Below are positions 8,826 through 18,987 of a stretch of 64,000 nucleotides of DNA, piece after piece; the first letter of the stretch is position 1, and each line of letters opens with the position of its first letter. Source of the DNA: Hydrocarboniclastica marina. GTDB lineage: Bacteria > Pseudomonadota > Gammaproteobacteria > Pseudomonadales > Oleiphilaceae. Both the position numbers and the translations under genes were made by a program. The notes below the pieces were generated by a model. It did no database searches and was not told the origin of the DNA. It worked only from the letters and a program-made list of their open reading frames with translations. Location of the stretch: contig NZ_CP031093.1 in assembly GCF_004851605.1 (NCBI RefSeq), positions 1,612,001-1,676,000 on the forward strand. Direction: 5' to 3'.

Positions 8826-11060
8826 ATGACCGGCCAGCCGAACCCGTCCAGCCAGCTGTTTGAACGCATGGCCGTAATCGGAATGGGTCTGATTGGTGGC
8901 TCACTCGCTCAGGCGGCGCGAAGCCATCGTTTGGTAAGGCATGTCGTCGGCTATGACCGCCGTCCCTCAGAGACTGAGCAGGCCCTGGCGCTGGGGATAA
9001 TCGACGAGGGCGCTGCCAGTGCTGCCGATGCTGTAGCTAATGCCGACCTTGTGGTAATCGCCGTGCCGGTGCGAGCGACTGAGTCTGTTCTGCGTGAGCT
9101 GGCGAATAAACTGTCGCCACAGGCTGTTCTCACCGATGTGGGGAGTACCAAGCAGAGTTTTGTCACAGCCGTAGAAGCTGTTTTTGGCGGACTGAGTAGT
9201 CGGGTGATCCCGGGCCATCCCATCGCGGGCTCTGAGAAAAGTGGAATAGCAGCGTCCGATCCCGCGCTTTTTTCACGGCACAAGGTGATTCTCACGCCAG
9301 ACGACAATACTGACCCGGATGCACTGACACGCTTGTGTTCATTGTGGTCCGGCTGTGGGGCCAAAGTCCTGCAAATGCCTGTTGCCCGTCATGATGAGAT
9401 ACTGGCGGCGACCAGCCATTTGCCCCATTTGATCGCGTTTTCACTCGTGGATACGCTGGCGGGGGAGGACGACAATAAAGAGATATTCCGCTATGCCGCT
9501 GGTGGCTTCCGCGACTTTACGCGTATTGCCGCGAGTGACCCGGTTATGTGGCGTGACATCTTTCTGGCGAACCGCGACTCAGTTCTGGCGGCACTGGACC
9601 ATTTTTCCGGTGATCTGCAAAGACTGCGCCTCGCGATAGAGCAGAGCGATGGCGACACTTTAATGCGGGTGTTCAGTCGTGCCAAGGCTGCACGCGATCA
9701 CTTCTCGAAAATGCTATCAGGACAGGCTTACGTAACGACCATGACGCAAAAGAATCTGATTTTCCGCTTGCAGCCCGGCGGCCAGGTCCGCGGCGACATT
9801 CGCGTTCCCGGCGATAAGTCCATGTCGCACCGCTCTATAATGCTCGGTGCTTTGGCCGAAGGCATTACCGAAGTGGAGGGGTTTCTGGAAGGGGAAGACA
9901 GCCTTGCAACGCTCCAGGCCTTTCGGGACATGGGCGTAACCATCGAGGGGCCGGAACGCGGCTATCTACGCATCCACGGCGTGGGAATTCATGGCCTGCA
10001 AGCGCCGCGGGGCCCGCTCTACCTGGGCAACTCCGGGACGGCCATGCGGTTGTTTTCCGGCCTTCTGGCCGGGCAGGCGTTTGATACGGAGCTAACCGGG
10101 GACGCAAGCCTGACCAAGCGACCAATGGCACGCGTGGCAGATCCGCTCCGGCAGATGGGCGCAGAAATTGAAACTGCTGAAGGGGGTCGACCTCCACTGA
10201 AAATCCGGGGCGGCCGGAAGTTGCACGGAATTCACTACAATCTCCCGGTGGCCAGTGCCCAGGTCAAGTCCTGCCTGCTGCTGGCGGGACTCTATGCCGA
10301 GGGTGAAACCAGCGTCACCGAGCCGGCACCGACGCGCGACCATACCGAACGCATGCTTTCCGGTTTTGGCTACCGCGTCCAACGTGAAGGTGCTACTGCG
10401 AGGGTGCGGGGCGGTGGAGTGCTTACGGCAGCCAAGATCGACGTTCCGGCCGATATCTCCTCCGCCGCATTTTTTCTCGTGGCCGCCTCGATTACACCAG
10501 GTGCTGATCTCACGCTGCGGCACGTAGGCATGAATCCCACGCGCGTCGGGGTGATTAACATCTTGCAGGCTATGGGCGCAAAACTGACCCTCAGCAATGA
10601 GCGCGTGATTGGCGGTGAGCCGGTGGCCGATATTCGCGTTCAATATGCGCCGCTCAAAGGCATCACCATCCCCGCGGATCAGGTTCCCCTGGCAATTGAT
10701 GAGTTCCCCGTACTGTTTATCGCAGCGGTGTGTGCCGAAGGGCAGACAGTCCTGACCGGCGCAGAGGAGCTGCGGGTAAAAGAAAGCGATCGGATTCAGG
10801 TTATGGCGGACGGGCTGGAAGCCTGTGGTGTCAGCACCCGGGTCACAGCGGATGGCATAATCATTGATGGGCAGCCACTGGGTGGTGGGCTTGTCGATAG
10901 TCACGGCGACCATCGCATTGCCATGGCTTTCGCAGTCGCATCACTCAGGGCTTCGGCGCCTATCGAAGTTCAGGACTGCGCCAATGTGGCCACCTCTTTC
11001 CCCGGATTCGTAGCGCTAGCCAGAAAGGTAGGCATGCAGATCAGTGAGGAGCATTCATGA
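8826..11060 (+). CDS. tyrA-aroA: Fused prephenate dehydrogenase / EPSP synthase
   Basis: 744-residue fusion of two shikimate/aromatic enzymes. Residues about 12-300 are an arogenate/prephenate dehydrogenase with the NAD-binding [15 protein letters not shown] and the catalytic [11 protein letters not shown] and [11 protein letters not shown]. The AroA part starts about residue 306 (an internal ATG at 9741) and contains [36 protein letters not shown] and KESDRIQ, making 5-enolpyruvylshikimate-3-phosphate. This TyrA-AroA fusion is known from Pseudomonas and relatives. Several AroA motifs (RPMAR, NPTR, GDKSxSHRS) resemble class II enzymes, yet GNSGTAMR keeps the glycine typical of glyphosate-sensitive ones, so the type cannot be settled by eye. 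Overlaps cmk by four bases. Confidence 0.95.
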   Translation: MTGQPNPSSQLFERMAVIGMGLIGGSLAQAARSHRLVRHVVGYDRRPSETEQALALGIIDEGAASAADAVANADLVVIAVPVRATESVLRELANKLSPQAVLTDVGSTKQSFVTAVEAVFGGLSSRVIPGHPIAGSEKSGIAASDPALFSRHKVILTPDDNTDPDALTRLCSLWSGCGAKVLQMPVARHDEILAATSHLPHLIAFSLVDTLAGEDDNKEIFRYAAGGFRDFTRIAASDPVMWRDIFLANRDSVLAALDHFSGDLQRLRLAIEQSDGDTLMRVFSRAKAARDHFSKMLSGQAYVTTMTQKNLIFRLQPGGQVRGDIRVPGDKSMSHRSIMLGALAEGITEVEGFLEGEDSLATLQAFRDMGVTIEGPERGYLRIHGVGIHGLQAPRGPLYLGNSGTAMRLFSGLLAGQAFDTELTGDASLTKRPMARVADPLRQMGAEIETAEGGRPPLKIRGGRKLHGIHYNLPVASAQVKSCLLLAGLYAEGETSVTEPAPTRDHTERMLSGFGYRVQREGATARVRGGGVLTAAKIDVPADISSAAFFLVAASITPGADLTLRHVGMNPTRVGVINILQAMGAKLTLSNERVIGGEPVADIRVQYAPLKGITIPADQVPLAIDEFPVLFIAAVCAEGQTVLTGAEELRVKESDRIQVMADGLEACGVSTRVTADGIIIDGQPLGGGLVDSHGDHRIAMAFAVASLRASAPIEVQDCANVATSFPGFVALARKVGMQISEEHS

Positions 11061-11743
11061 AGCCGGACAGTGACGCACCGCCCATCATCTGCCTCGACGG
11101 CCCAAGCGGCGCGGGGAAGGGTACAGTGTCGCAGTTGCTGGCCCGGCGGATGGGTTACCGGCTGTTGGACAGCGGTGCCCTTTACCGGGTTACGGCGTTG
11201 TCCGCCATGCGGCACGGGGTCAGCCTGGACGACGCTGAAGAGCTGGCGAAAACAGCCCGCAATCTGGCTGTTGCTTTCGAAGCAACTCCTCCTGGGGAAC
11301 CGGCCCGGGTGATACTCGACGGCAGCGACGTAACAGCGGAAATTCGCACAGAAAAGTGTGGAGACAATGCTTCGCGCGTCGCTGTTATCCCTGCGGTGCG
11401 TACCGCATTGCTGCAGCTACAGCGGGATTTCCGGCAAGCCCCGGGCCTGGTCGCTGATGGCCGCGATATGGGTACAGTCGTGTTTCCTGACGCGCAATTG
11501 AAAGTGTTTCTCACGGCCAGCGCCGAGGAACGGGCAGAGAGAAGACATCGGCAGTTGCTGGACGCTGGTATCGATGTTAAAATCTCGGACCTTTTAAAAG
11601 AAATAAAGGCGCGCGATGAGCGGGATATGAACCGCGAAACGGCGCCGCTCAAGCCTGCTGATGACGCTCACGTTGTTGATACTACCGGTTTGGGAATAGA
11701 AGAGGTGCTGGATCGGGTACTGGCTCTAGCAGGCCGGGACTGA
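11057..11743 (+). CDS. cmk: Cytidylate kinase
   Basis: Phosphorylates CMP and dCMP to the diphosphates. 228 residues, standard for bacterial CMP kinase. The P-loop GPSGAGKGT is at about 15-23; [15 protein letters not shown] is the nucleotide-binding segment, and the lid contains RAERRHRQL. The ATG overlaps the aroA stop (ATGA), giving translational coupling. cmk immediately before rpsA is a widely conserved arrangement. 176 bases separate it from rpsA, enough for an independent S1 promoter. Confidence 0.96.
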   Translation: MKPDSDAPPIICLDGPSGAGKGTVSQLLARRMGYRLLDSGALYRVTALSAMRHGVSLDDAEELAKTARNLAVAFEATPPGEPARVILDGSDVTAEIRTEKCGDNASRVAVIPAVRTALLQLQRDFRQAPGLVADGRDMGTVVFPDAQLKVFLTASAEERAERRHRQLLDAGIDVKISDLLKEIKARDERDMNRETAPLKPADDAHVVDTTGLGIEEVLDRVLALAGRD

Positions 11744-11919
11744 CAGCACCTTTTGTTGTTTTCCGGAAAACGGTTGGTGTGGTCGGGAATGTTGTAGCGG
11801 GTTCCAGATTCTTGTGTTCGGACAGCGTGGCCCTGCCAGTGTGGCACCGTTCGAACCTCTTTAAACAGACCGCGTAAACTGGCGACGCGGAGAACACCAT
11901 AGATCACATAGGACGCATA

Positions 11920-13605
11920 ATGAGCGAGAGCTTTGCTGAACTTTTTGAAGAAAGCCTGAAAGAAATCGACATGAAGCCGGGCTCTATTGTCCAGGGCACG
12001 GTTGTCGATGTTGACAGTGACTGGGTTACTGTTCACGCGGGCCTGAAGTCGGAAGGCGTCATCCCGGCATCGCAGTTCCTCAATGACAAAGGTGAGTTGG
12101 AGATCAAGATCGGCGACGTCGTCGATGTGGCTCTTGACGCCGTTGAGGATGGTTTCGGTGAAACGCGTCTGTCTCGCGAAAAGGCCAAGCGCGCAGAAGC
12201 ATGGCGCTTCCTCGAAAAGGCATTCGAAGCGGAAGAAGTCGTCAAAGGTGTGATCAATGGCAAGGTCAAGGGTGGATTCACCGTCGACCTCAATGGCATC
12301 CGCGCATTCCTGCCTGGTTCGTTGGTTGACGTGCGCCCGGTCCGTGATACCGCGCATCTTGAGAACAAAGACCTGGAATTCAAGGTTATCAAGCTCGATG
12401 CCAAGCGCAATAACGTGGTTGTTTCCCGCCGTGCAGTGCTTGAAGCTGAGAACCAGGAAGAGCGCGAAGCGTTGCTGGGCAGCCTGACCGAAGGTGTGGA
12501 AATCAAGGGTATCGTCAAGAACCTGACCGACTACGGCGCGTTCGTGGATCTGGGCGGCGTGGACGGCCTGCTGCACATTACCGACATGGCCTGGAAGCGT
12601 ATCAAGCATCCAAGCGAGATCGTCAATGTGGGTGACGAGATCAACGTCAAGGTCCTTAAGTTTGACCGCGAACGTAACCGCGTTTCCCTCGGGCTCAAGC
12701 AACTGGGCGAAGATCCATGGGTCAACATCGTCAGTCGTTACCCTGAAGGCACCAAGGTTGTGGCTCGCGTCACCAATCTGACCGACTATGGCTGTTTTGC
12801 GGAGCTGGAGGAAGGCGTCGAAGGTCTGGTACACGTTTCAGAAATGGACTGGACCAACAAGAACATTCATCCATCCAAGGTGGTCAATGTCGGTGATGAA
12901 GTCACTGTGATGATCCTGGATATCGATGAAGAGCGTCGTCGTATTTCCCTGGGTATCAAGCAGTGCCAGACCAATCCCTGGGAAGACTTCTCCGCCAACT
13001 TCAACAAAGGCGACAGCATTTCCGGCAAGATCAAGTCCATCACCGACTTCGGCATCTTTATCGGCCTGGACGGCGGCATCGACGGTCTGGTTCATCTTTC
13101 CGATATCAGCTGGAACGAGCCGGGCGAAGAAGCCGTACGTCGCTACAAGAAAGGCGATGAAGTTGATACCACTATCCTGTCTGTTGATCCTGAGCGCGAG
13201 CGTATCTCTCTCGGTATCAAGCAGCTTGAGAGTGATCCCTTCGCTGAATTCGTCCAGGTGAATGATCGCGGCACCATCGTTAAGGGCAAGGTCATTTCGG
13301 TCGATGCCAAAGGTGCTCAGGTTGAGCTGGCGGAAGATGTTGAAGCCACTCTGAAAGCTTCAGAGATCAGCCGTGACAAGGTCGAAGACGCGCGTAACCT
13401 GCTTAATGAAGGTGACGAAGTCGAAGCCAAGATCATCAGTGTCGACCGTAAGAACCGCCTGATCAGCCTGTCTATCAAGTCCAAGGACGTTGAAGATGAC
13501 AAGCAGGCTCTGCAGAGCGTCAGGGAACGCGCTACCGATAGCAGCAGTAGTGCCACTACCATCGGTGATCTGATAAAAGAGCAAATGCAGCAAAAGAAAG
13601 ACTAA
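11920..13605 (+). CDS. rpsA: 30S ribosomal protein S1
   Basis: mRNA-binding protein of the small subunit required for initiation on most messages. 561 residues, six S1 (OB-fold) repeats spread along the protein; repeats 3-6 are easy to see through the recurring motif [19 protein letters not shown] / [20 protein letters not shown] / [20 protein letters not shown]. Starts with [17 protein letters not shown], as in other gammaproteobacteria. The upstream region offers only a modest AGGA, in line with the known autoregulated S1 initiation region. A strong Rho-independent terminator follows 22 bases after the stop, and ihfB comes next as in E. coli. Confidence 0.98.
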   Translation: MSESFAELFEESLKEIDMKPGSIVQGTVVDVDSDWVTVHAGLKSEGVIPASQFLNDKGELEIKIGDVVDVALDAVEDGFGETRLSREKAKRAEAWRFLEKAFEAEEVVKGVINGKVKGGFTVDLNGIRAFLPGSLVDVRPVRDTAHLENKDLEFKVIKLDAKRNNVVVSRRAVLEAENQEEREALLGSLTEGVEIKGIVKNLTDYGAFVDLGGVDGLLHITDMAWKRIKHPSEIVNVGDEINVKVLKFDRERNRVSLGLKQLGEDPWVNIVSRYPEGTKVVARVTNLTDYGCFAELEEGVEGLVHVSEMDWTNKNIHPSKVVNVGDEVTVMILDIDEERRRISLGIKQCQTNPWEDFSANFNKGDSISGKIKSITDFGIFIGLDGGIDGLVHLSDISWNEPGEEAVRRYKKGDEVDTTILSVDPERERISLGIKQLESDPFAEFVQVNDRGTIVKGKVISVDAKGAQVELAEDVEATLKASEISRDKVEDARNLLNEGDEVEAKIISVDRKNRLISLSIKSKDVEDDKQALQSVRERATDSSSSATTIGDLIKEQMQQKKD

Positions 13606-13980
13606 CGCTTTCTTTTTGTTGAATTGTAAAAAAACGGGCCTTAGGGCCCGTTTTTTTTGTGTTTTCTTTAGCTTTGGCTAAACTGATATCCACATGAAAT
13701 TTTTGGAATAAATTTAACTAAACCTGTTAGCGTCACCCAATTACCTGGCGGACCCTTCCACCCGTGACTCGCTGAACCTAATGCGTTTTCCGGGAAAGAG
13801 TGTATAGTTGCGACGTATAAGTCGTGTCTTTTATCCAGCTCTGCTGAGGCAAGCCCTCGGGTGGCCGGTCGGAAGACAGGAACCGTGTAAATCCAGGTAT
13901 TTATCCGGGCTCAGGTACAGTTTATATAACTCAACTCCTGCTATTTAACAGACTGCCCAAGAAGAGTATAAGGAAGGGAC
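13606..13980. other. rpsA-ihfB intergenic region
   Basis: 375 bases. It contains the rpsA terminator and the ihfB ribosome-binding site (AAGGAAGGG before 13981). TATAAG (13816-13821) is a possible -10, but no matching -35 was found at the right spacing, so the ihfB promoter is not assigned. No small gene is supported. Confidence 0.6.
13628..13658 (+). terminator. Rho-independent terminator of rpsA
   Basis: A-run, then ACGGGCC (13634-13640), loop TTAG, GGCCCGT (13645-13651) and a run of eight T (13651-13658). The flanking A and T runs make it potentially bidirectional. It ends the gyrA-to-rpsA transcription block. Confidence 0.93.
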
Positions 13981-14277
13981 ATGACGAAGTCCGAATTGGT
14001 CGAGATTATTGCTTCCAAGCAAACCCAACTGTCTGTCAAAGATGTTGAACTGGCGGTGAAGACGATCATCGAGCATATGTCCCAGTCTCTGGCCGATGGA
14101 CAACGTATTGAAATCCGCGGCTTTGGTAGCTTTTCTCTGCATTACCGTGCGCCGCGCACGGGCCGTAACCCCAAAACGGGCGAAGCTGTTCAACTGCCTG
14201 CCAAGTATGTCCCCCATTTCAAACCGGGGAAGGAATTGCGGGAACAGGTAAACCTCAGCCTCAAAGCGGGCTACTGA
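13981..14277 (+). CDS. ihfB: Integration host factor subunit beta
   Basis: DNA-bending nucleoid protein that forms a heterodimer with IhfA. 98 residues. The DNABII fold is plain: [14 protein letters not shown] at the start, [13 protein letters not shown] in the beta-arm region and [15 protein letters not shown] containing the intercalating proline region. The beta rather than alpha subunit is inferred from wording ([16 protein letters not shown]) and from its place after rpsA. It is preceded by AAGGAAGGG. Confidence 0.97.
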   Translation: MTKSELVEIIASKQTQLSVKDVELAVKTIIEHMSQSLADGQRIEIRGFGSFSLHYRAPRTGRNPKTGEAVQLPAKYVPHFKPGKELREQVNLSLKAGY

Positions 14278-14432
14278 TCCAGGCTGAACAAAACGTTCAG
14301 CTTCCGTTATTCTGCGGTTCGTCGCCTATCTCAGCAGTGGCATTATTGCTATCATTCGTTCCTTTAAAGCTCAGTTATTCCGCTTGTCCAGGCTGTCTGG
14401 AAGAGCTTATTGTCTGACTAATGGAGCGACCG

Positions 14433-14735
14433 ATGGCGCGTGTTCGAAAGCTGGTGCTAATTCTCCTTGTTATTGTGCTACTCCTCATCGCACTGGTTTT
14501 CTCTCTCAATAATCGCACTTCAGTATCAATAGATTTCCTGACCTATCAGACACCTGAGATGAGCCTGGCTATATGGCTTATCGGGGCTCTGGCGATTGGT
14601 GTGATCATTGGGCTGACCGTTGGGTCCCTTGCTTCGTTCCGTGCGGGAAGGAGCCGCCGGCATCTGGAGAAGAAACTACAGCAAACCCAGAAAGCCCTGG
14701 AACAGCAACGTGGTGTTAACGTCAAGGGCATCTGA
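14433..14735 (+). CDS. lapA: Lipopolysaccharide assembly protein A (DUF1049)
   Basis: Small inner-membrane protein that works with LapB in controlling LpxC and LPS assembly. 100 residues with two hydrophobic segments (about 6-24 and 43-66) joined by a short loop containing SLNNRTSVSIDFL, then a basic, coiled-coil-like tail (RRHLEKKLQQTQKALEQQ). Start: two in-frame ATGs exist; 14433 is preferred over 14421 because GGAG at 14423-14426 lies six bases before it, and the length then matches E. coli LapA (102). Its stop overlaps the lapB start by one base (TGATG). Confidence 0.9.
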   Translation: MARVRKLVLILLVIVLLLIALVFSLNNRTSVSIDFLTYQTPEMSLAIWLIGALAIGVIIGLTVGSLASFRAGRSRRHLEKKLQQTQKALEQQRGVNVKGI

Positions 14736-15904
14736 TGGAACTAGTTTTTCAGTGGCTGGCGCTGGCGCTGGCTGTTGCGGTCGGCTGGGTGATGGGCCGT
14801 TGGGGCGTCGGTAACAGTCGCCGTGCAGGCAGAATAGCCGATGAGGCAACGGTACGTGAGCGCCTGCAGTTCCTCTTCACCAACTATTCTGACGAAGCAA
14901 TCGATGCGTTTGTAGGTTCTCTCGCCGTTAGCCGTGACACGGTAAACCTGCACCTTTCGGTGGGCGCCCACTTTCGCAATAAAGGCGAAGTTGACCGGGC
15001 CATTCTTATCCACCAGAACCTCCTCGCCCGTCCCGAGCTGCCGCCCCGTTATTCATCGGAAGTTACGTTTGAGCTCGCGGTTGATTACCGCGCTGCCGGG
15101 TTACACGACAGGGCAGAGGCGCTCCTGCTGCAGGTTGTCGCATGCCGGCATTACGGTCCAAAAGCGGCCCGCCAGCTCATAGACCTCTACCAGCAGGAAC
15201 GCGACTGGGAAAAAGCCCGCCAGACTGCAATCGATCTGATGCAGATAGAAAACAGTCCGAAACTCGGCAAACAGCTTGCTTATATTCTCTGCGAACTTGC
15301 TGAGCAAGCTGCTGTTCTTGACGATCGATTTGCGGCTCGACAGCACCTGCGTGAGGCGTTGATGCGCGATCACACTTGTGTTAGGGCCTCTCTGCAGCTG
15401 GCCGCACTGCAGCATCGCGAGCAACAGTACCGGGAAGCTCGCGCATCTTTGGTCCGTGTTTTTGAGCAGAATCCGAATTTTGCCCCCGAGGCCGTCGAGC
15501 GATTGTTGGAATATGGCCGGGAAGAAAACAATCAGGCCAGCCTGGCGCGTCAACTGCGCAAGCTTTATAGCCAGGCACCTGGTACAAGCCTTTTGCTGGC
15601 TTTGGTGGACTGCGTAGAGAAAGCTGAAGGTCGTCCGGCGGCCATTGCGTTACTGAGGGCTGAGTTGGAGAAGCGCCCCAGCCTGAAGGGCCTGCTGAGG
15701 CTTATCCATTTGGCGGGCCGGGACGAACGGGCGCCGGGCGACGACAGTCGCCTGATCAGCCACATCGGTGAGCTTCTGCTCCATAACAAGCCGGTGTACC
15801 GCTGCATCAAGTGTGGATTTGGTGGTCAACACCTGCATTGGTTGTGCCCCAGTTGCAAGACCTGGGAGACCGTATTACCCATCCAGGGTGTCGAGGGAGA
15901 ATGA
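14735..15904 (+). CDS. lapB: Lipopolysaccharide assembly protein B (YciM)
   Basis: Membrane-anchored TPR protein that presents LpxC to FtsH, limiting lipid A synthesis. 389 residues: a single N-terminal transmembrane helix (about 3-22), a long run of TPR helices, and a C-terminal rubredoxin-like metal site with C357-x2-C360 and C371-x2-C374 (CIKCGFGG and CPSC). Length equals E. coli LapB (389). Directly coupled to lapA by a one-base overlap; pyrF follows three bases after its stop, as in many gammaproteobacteria. Confidence 0.96.
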   Translation: MELVFQWLALALAVAVGWVMGRWGVGNSRRAGRIADEATVRERLQFLFTNYSDEAIDAFVGSLAVSRDTVNLHLSVGAHFRNKGEVDRAILIHQNLLARPELPPRYSSEVTFELAVDYRAAGLHDRAEALLLQVVACRHYGPKAARQLIDLYQQERDWEKARQTAIDLMQIENSPKLGKQLAYILCELAEQAAVLDDRFAARQHLREALMRDHTCVRASLQLAALQHREQQYREARASLVRVFEQNPNFAPEAVERLLEYGREENNQASLARQLRKLYSQAPGTSLLLALVDCVEKAEGRPAAIALLRAELEKRPSLKGLLRLIHLAGRDERAPGDDSRLISHIGELLLHNKPVYRCIKCGFGGQHLHWLCPSCKTWETVLPIQGVEGE

Positions 15905-15907
15905 ATA

Positions 15908-16633
15908 ATGGTGGATCACGATCCCAAGGTAATAGTAGCGCTCGATTTTGATGAGCGCCTGGCTGCGCTTTCGTTGATAGAGAAACTGGATCCGGCGCTT
16001 TGTCGGCTGAAAGTGGGCAAGGAGATGTTCACGCGTTTTGGGCCCGGTTGGGTGGAAACTCTACAGGCTCATGGCTTTGACGTTTTTCTTGACCTCAAAT
16101 TCCACGATATCCCAAATACTGCCGCAAAGGCCGTTGCCGCAGCGGCCGATCTCGGTGTCTGGATGGTCAATGTCCATGCCAGCGGCGGTCGGCAAATGAT
16201 GGAGCAATGCGTCGAAACCCTGGCTGCCAGGAGCGGGTTGTGCCCTAAGCTGATCGCGGTGACCGTGTTGACGAGCATGCAGGATTCTGATCTCGCGGCG
16301 ATAGGATGTGGCGGCGATACCGCCTCTCAAGTTGATCGTCTCGCCTCGTTAAGCCGGGACTGCGGGTTGGATGGGGTAGTGTGCTCCGCGCAGGAGGCAG
16401 AGCGCCTGAAGTCATTGTGCGGCCGCGACTTTCTGCTTGTGACGCCCGGTATTCGACCTGCAGGGTCTCCCGCAGGGGATCAGCAACGCATTATGACGCC
16501 TGCTGAGGCCATTAAGGCAGGCAGCGATTACCTCGTCGTGGGTCGACCTATAACCCAGTCGGCTGAGCCGCTGTCGGTGGTCCAGGCGATTCTGGACGAC
16601 GTCGGGCAGGCGGTGGGGCGCAAACTGGCCTGA
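15908..16633 (+). CDS. pyrF: Orotidine 5'-phosphate decarboxylase
   Basis: Last step of de novo UMP synthesis. 241 residues, TIM barrel. The catalytic Asp-Lys-Asp tetrad segment is [11 protein letters not shown] with D62, K64 and D67. The substrate phosphate loop is in [10 protein letters not shown], and VVGRPIT near the C-terminus is the other family signature. The ATG at 15908 is preceded by GGGAG. End of the lapAB-pyrF transcript; only 39 bases separate it from the convergent lipoprotein gene. Confidence 0.97.
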   Translation: MVDHDPKVIVALDFDERLAALSLIEKLDPALCRLKVGKEMFTRFGPGWVETLQAHGFDVFLDLKFHDIPNTAAKAVAAAADLGVWMVNVHASGGRQMMEQCVETLAARSGLCPKLIAVTVLTSMQDSDLAAIGCGGDTASQVDRLASLSRDCGLDGVVCSAQEAERLKSLCGRDFLLVTPGIRPAGSPAGDQQRIMTPAEAIKAGSDYLVVGRPITQSAEPLSVVQAILDDVGQAVGRKLA

Positions 16634-16672
16634 TCCCGCGCCATCTTGGGCTTAGGGGGCAGCGGAGTTGAC

Positions 16673-17056
16673 TCAGGGCGAGCAGGGCTGGACCAGCTGA
16701 GCACCAATTATGCCCCCGAGGATGGTCACCAGCCAGTCGCGGTTGCTCGGCATGCCATCGTTGTGGTGCAGGTCGCGCCACTCTTTGCCCAGGCCCACCG
16801 AGAACCCAAGTGCGACTCCACTTGCGTTGGCGGTGCAGGCTGAGGCGCCCTTTGAGCTTGCAATGGCTGCACCTGCGGCGCCCAGGCCGATGCCGCTCAG
16901 CAAATGGAGCCCCTTGTCGGGCGCTATCCAGGGGTCGCGTTCCAAGGGCTGAACCATGTTCGCGCAGCCCGACAAAAGAAGCGTGGCCAGGATCAGCCAG
17001 GCACTGGCAGATCGGGCTGAGAGAGAAAATCGCTGGCGCACAAGTAGAAATCTCAT
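16673..17056 (-). CDS. YfiM-like lipoprotein
   Basis: 127 residues. An N-terminal hydrophobic segment ends in the lipobox LLLSGC, so signal peptidase II should process it at the cysteine and anchor the protein in the envelope. The mature part starts with the short motif DKGLHLLSGIGLGAAG, a pattern seen in the YfiM/DUF2279 lipoproteins, then a glycine-rich hydrophobic stretch, GKEWRDLHHND, and another hydrophobic segment. The function of the family is unknown. It is transcribed away from the LOG-family gene with only 27 bases between the start codons, so both promoters must overlap coding or leader sequence. Confidence 0.72.
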   Translation of the reverse strand: MRFLLVRQRFSLSARSASAWLILATLLLSGCANMVQPLERDPWIAPDKGLHLLSGIGLGAAGAAIASSKGASACTANASGVALGFSVGLGKEWRDLHHNDGMPSNRDWLVTILGGIIGAQLVQPCSP

Positions 17057-17083
17057 TGAAACAACCTTATCTGGAAAACTGTC

Positions 17084-17650
17084 ATGCGCATTGCCGTATT
17101 CTGCGGGTCATCGCCCGGCCGTTCAGCCGATTATGAGGTGCAAGCTCGCCAGCTTGGTGAGGTGCTGGTCACAAACAACATCGACCTGGTGTTCGGGGGT
17201 GGCCATGTCGGGCTTATGGGAATTATTGCGGACACTGTGATGGCGGCTGGTGGCCGGGCCTACGGCGTCATTCCGAGAGCGCTCTCCGAGAGGGAGGTAG
17301 CTCATCAGCGGCTCACATCGCTGGAGATTGTTGAAGATATGCACCAGCGCAAGGCCAGAATGGCAGAGCTTGCCGATGGCTTTATAGCTTTGCCCGGTGG
17401 CGTGGGAACGCTGGAAGAGCTGTTTGAGGTGTGGACATGGGCGCAGCTCGGACTGCATGCGAAACCGGTAGGCTTGTTGAATGTCGAAGGCTTCTATGAC
17501 CTCCTTGCCCGTTTTATCGACCAGCTGGTTACAGAGGAATTTCTGGGGCAAGTTTATCGGGACATGCTGCTGGTCGATAACAGCCCTCAAAATCTTATAG
17601 ACCGGTTCCGCGACTACACGCCGCCCCGGCGCAAGTGGTCGCAGGATTAG
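17084..17650 (+). CDS. LOG family nucleotide 5'-monophosphate phosphoribohydrolase
   Basis: 188 residues of the Lonely Guy family. Members release the base from cytokinin riboside 5'-monophosphates or from AMP and similar nucleotides; in bacteria the physiological substrate is often AMP-like. Visible motifs: AVFCGSSPG at the N-terminus, VFGGGHVGLMG, MHQRKARM and the catalytic PGGVGTLEE at about 104-112. A GGAA ribosome site lies before the ATG. Historically some relatives were annotated as lysine decarboxylase, which the motif pattern does not support. A nested tandem repeat begins 19 bases after the stop. Confidence 0.9.
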   Translation: MRIAVFCGSSPGRSADYEVQARQLGEVLVTNNIDLVFGGGHVGLMGIIADTVMAAGGRAYGVIPRALSEREVAHQRLTSLEIVEDMHQRKARMAELADGFIALPGGVGTLEELFEVWTWAQLGLHAKPVGLLNVEGFYDLLARFIDQLVTEEFLGQVYRDMLLVDNSPQNLIDRFRDYTPPRRKWSQD

Positions 17651-17669
17651 CAAAACAGGTGAGCTGTAG

Positions 17670-17749
17670 TACCGAGAGATACCAAAAGGCGCCAAGAGGT
17701 ACCGAGAGATACCAAAAGGCGCCAAGAGGTAGCGAGAGGTACCAAGAGG
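17670..17749. repeat. Nested 10-bp/30-bp tandem repeat
   Basis: Eight consecutive 10-base units: TACCGAGAGA, TACCAAAAGG, CGCCAAGAGG, then the same three again, then TAGCGAGAGG and TACCAAGAGG. Units 1-3 and 4-6 form two identical 30-base copies. It lies between the LOG gene and the convergent thiolase gene and immediately precedes a GC hairpin. Confidence 0.92.
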
Positions 17750-17771
17750 GGCCCGGCCAGGTTACCGGGCC
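17750..17771. terminator. GC hairpin between convergent genes
   Basis: GGCCCGG (17750-17756) and CCGGGCC (17765-17771) flank an 8-base loop. It sits between the LOG gene and the thiolase gene, both of which end here. There is no T-run on either strand. Confidence 0.4.
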
Positions 17772-17805
17772 ACGCCCTCAAGACAGTATCTGCGAGAAGC
17801 GTCGA

Positions 17806-18987
17806 TTAGAACACTTCGAAAAGTCCCGCCGCGCCCATTCCGCCGCCTACACACATCGTACAGACGACATAGCGGGCACCACGGCGCTTTCCTTCAATCA
17901 ACGTGTGCCCGACCATACGTGCGCCGCTCATGCCGTAAGGATGGCCAATTGAGATTGCGCCGCCGTCGACATTCATGAGCTCTTCCGGTATTCCCAGTTT
18001 ATCCCGGCAGTAAAGCGCCTGAACAGCGAACGCTTCATTCAGCTCCCACAGACCGATGTCATCGATAGTTAGGCCGAATCGCTTCAATAATTTGGGAATA
18101 GCGTAAACCGGGCCGATACCCATTTCATCAGGGTCGACACCTGCGATGGCAATACCTCGGTACGCCCCTAGCGGCGCCAGGTTCTGCCGCTCTGCGAGTT
18201 TGGCGTCCATGATGACACAGGCTGAGGCGCCGTCTGACAGCTGGCTGGCGTTACCTGCGGTTATGCTGCCGCCCTCTATGACAGGTTTGAGCTTGGCCAG
18301 CCCTTCGAGTGTCGTTTCCGGACGGTTGCCTTCGTCCTGGGTCAGCTTCACTTCGCGCGTCGAAACCTCACCTGTTTCTTTGTCCATGACCAGCTGAGTC
18401 GTTTCAACGGGTACGATTTCCTGGTCGAAACGGCCGGCTTGCTGTGCCTTGGCTGTATTCATCTGGCTCTTGAACGCAAACTCGTCCTGAGCTTCGCGGC
18501 TGATACCGTAGCGCTTGGCAACAACTTCGGCGGTTTCCAGCATCGGCATATAGATGTGAGGGTGGCTTTCTACCAGGCGGGGATCAACAGCGCGGTGTTT
18601 GTTCATGTGTTTGGTTTGCACCAGGCTGATCGAGTCCAGCCCCCCGGCAACCATCAAAGGAACCTTGTCATGCATTACCTGTTTGGCAGCAGCTGCGATG
18701 GCATACATGCCTGAAGAACACTGACGGTCGAGCGTCATGCCGCCAACACTTGTGGGGAGTCCGCCCGCCAGGGCGGCGAGCCGACCGATGTTGGGGCTTG
18801 CGCTGCCCTGGGTCAGGGCGCAGCCCATAATGACGTCGTCAATCTGCCCGGGGTCGACGCCTGAGCGCTTAACGGCTTCGCGGATAGCGATGCCGCCAAG
18901 TGATGGCGCTTCGAGGTTATTGAACGCCCCGCGGTATGCTTTGCCGATGGGGGTCCGTGCGGTGGATAAAATTACAGCGTCATTCAT
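17806..18987 (-). CDS. Thiolase (acetyl-CoA C-acyltransferase)
   Basis: 393-residue thiolase that either cleaves 3-ketoacyl-CoA with CoA (beta-oxidation) or condenses acetyl-CoA. All catalytic motifs are present: the acylated cysteine C90 in [11 protein letters not shown]349 in [10 protein letters not shown] and C379 in CTMCVGGG. The sequence following the active site lacks an obvious marker that separates degradative from biosynthetic thiolases, so the direction is not assigned. AAGGAA precedes the ATG at 18987. It is monocistronic here, with no fadB-like hydratase/dehydrogenase adjacent. Confidence 0.93.
   Translation of the reverse strand: MNDAVILSTARTPIGKAYRGAFNNLEAPSLGGIAIREAVKRSGVDPGQIDDVIMGCALTQGSASPNIGRLAALAGGLPTSVGGMTLDRQCSSGMYAIAAAAKQVMHDKVPLMVAGGLDSISLVQTKHMNKHRAVDPRLVESHPHIYMPMLETAEVVAKRYGISREAQDEFAFKSQMNTAKAQQAGRFDQEIVPVETTQLVMDKETGEVSTREVKLTQDEGNRPETTLEGLAKLKPVIEGGSITAGNASQLSDGASACVIMDAKLAERQNLAPLGAYRGIAIAGVDPDEMGIGPVYAIPKLLKRFGLTIDDIGLWELNEAFAVQALYCRDKLGIPEELMNVDGGAISIGHPYGMSGARMVGHTLIEGKRRGARYVVCTMCVGGGMGAAGLFEVF

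Noticed and set aside
11668-12834. 388-codon antisense frame over cmk/rpsA
   Set aside because: Mirror of S1 codon usage; the plus strand is unmistakably rpsA.
13801-13836. ihfB promoter with TATAAG or TTATCC as -10
   Set aside because: No suitable -35 at acceptable spacing for either; left unassigned.
17670-17749. Possible CRISPR array
   Set aside because: Units are contiguous without spacers and no cas genes are present.
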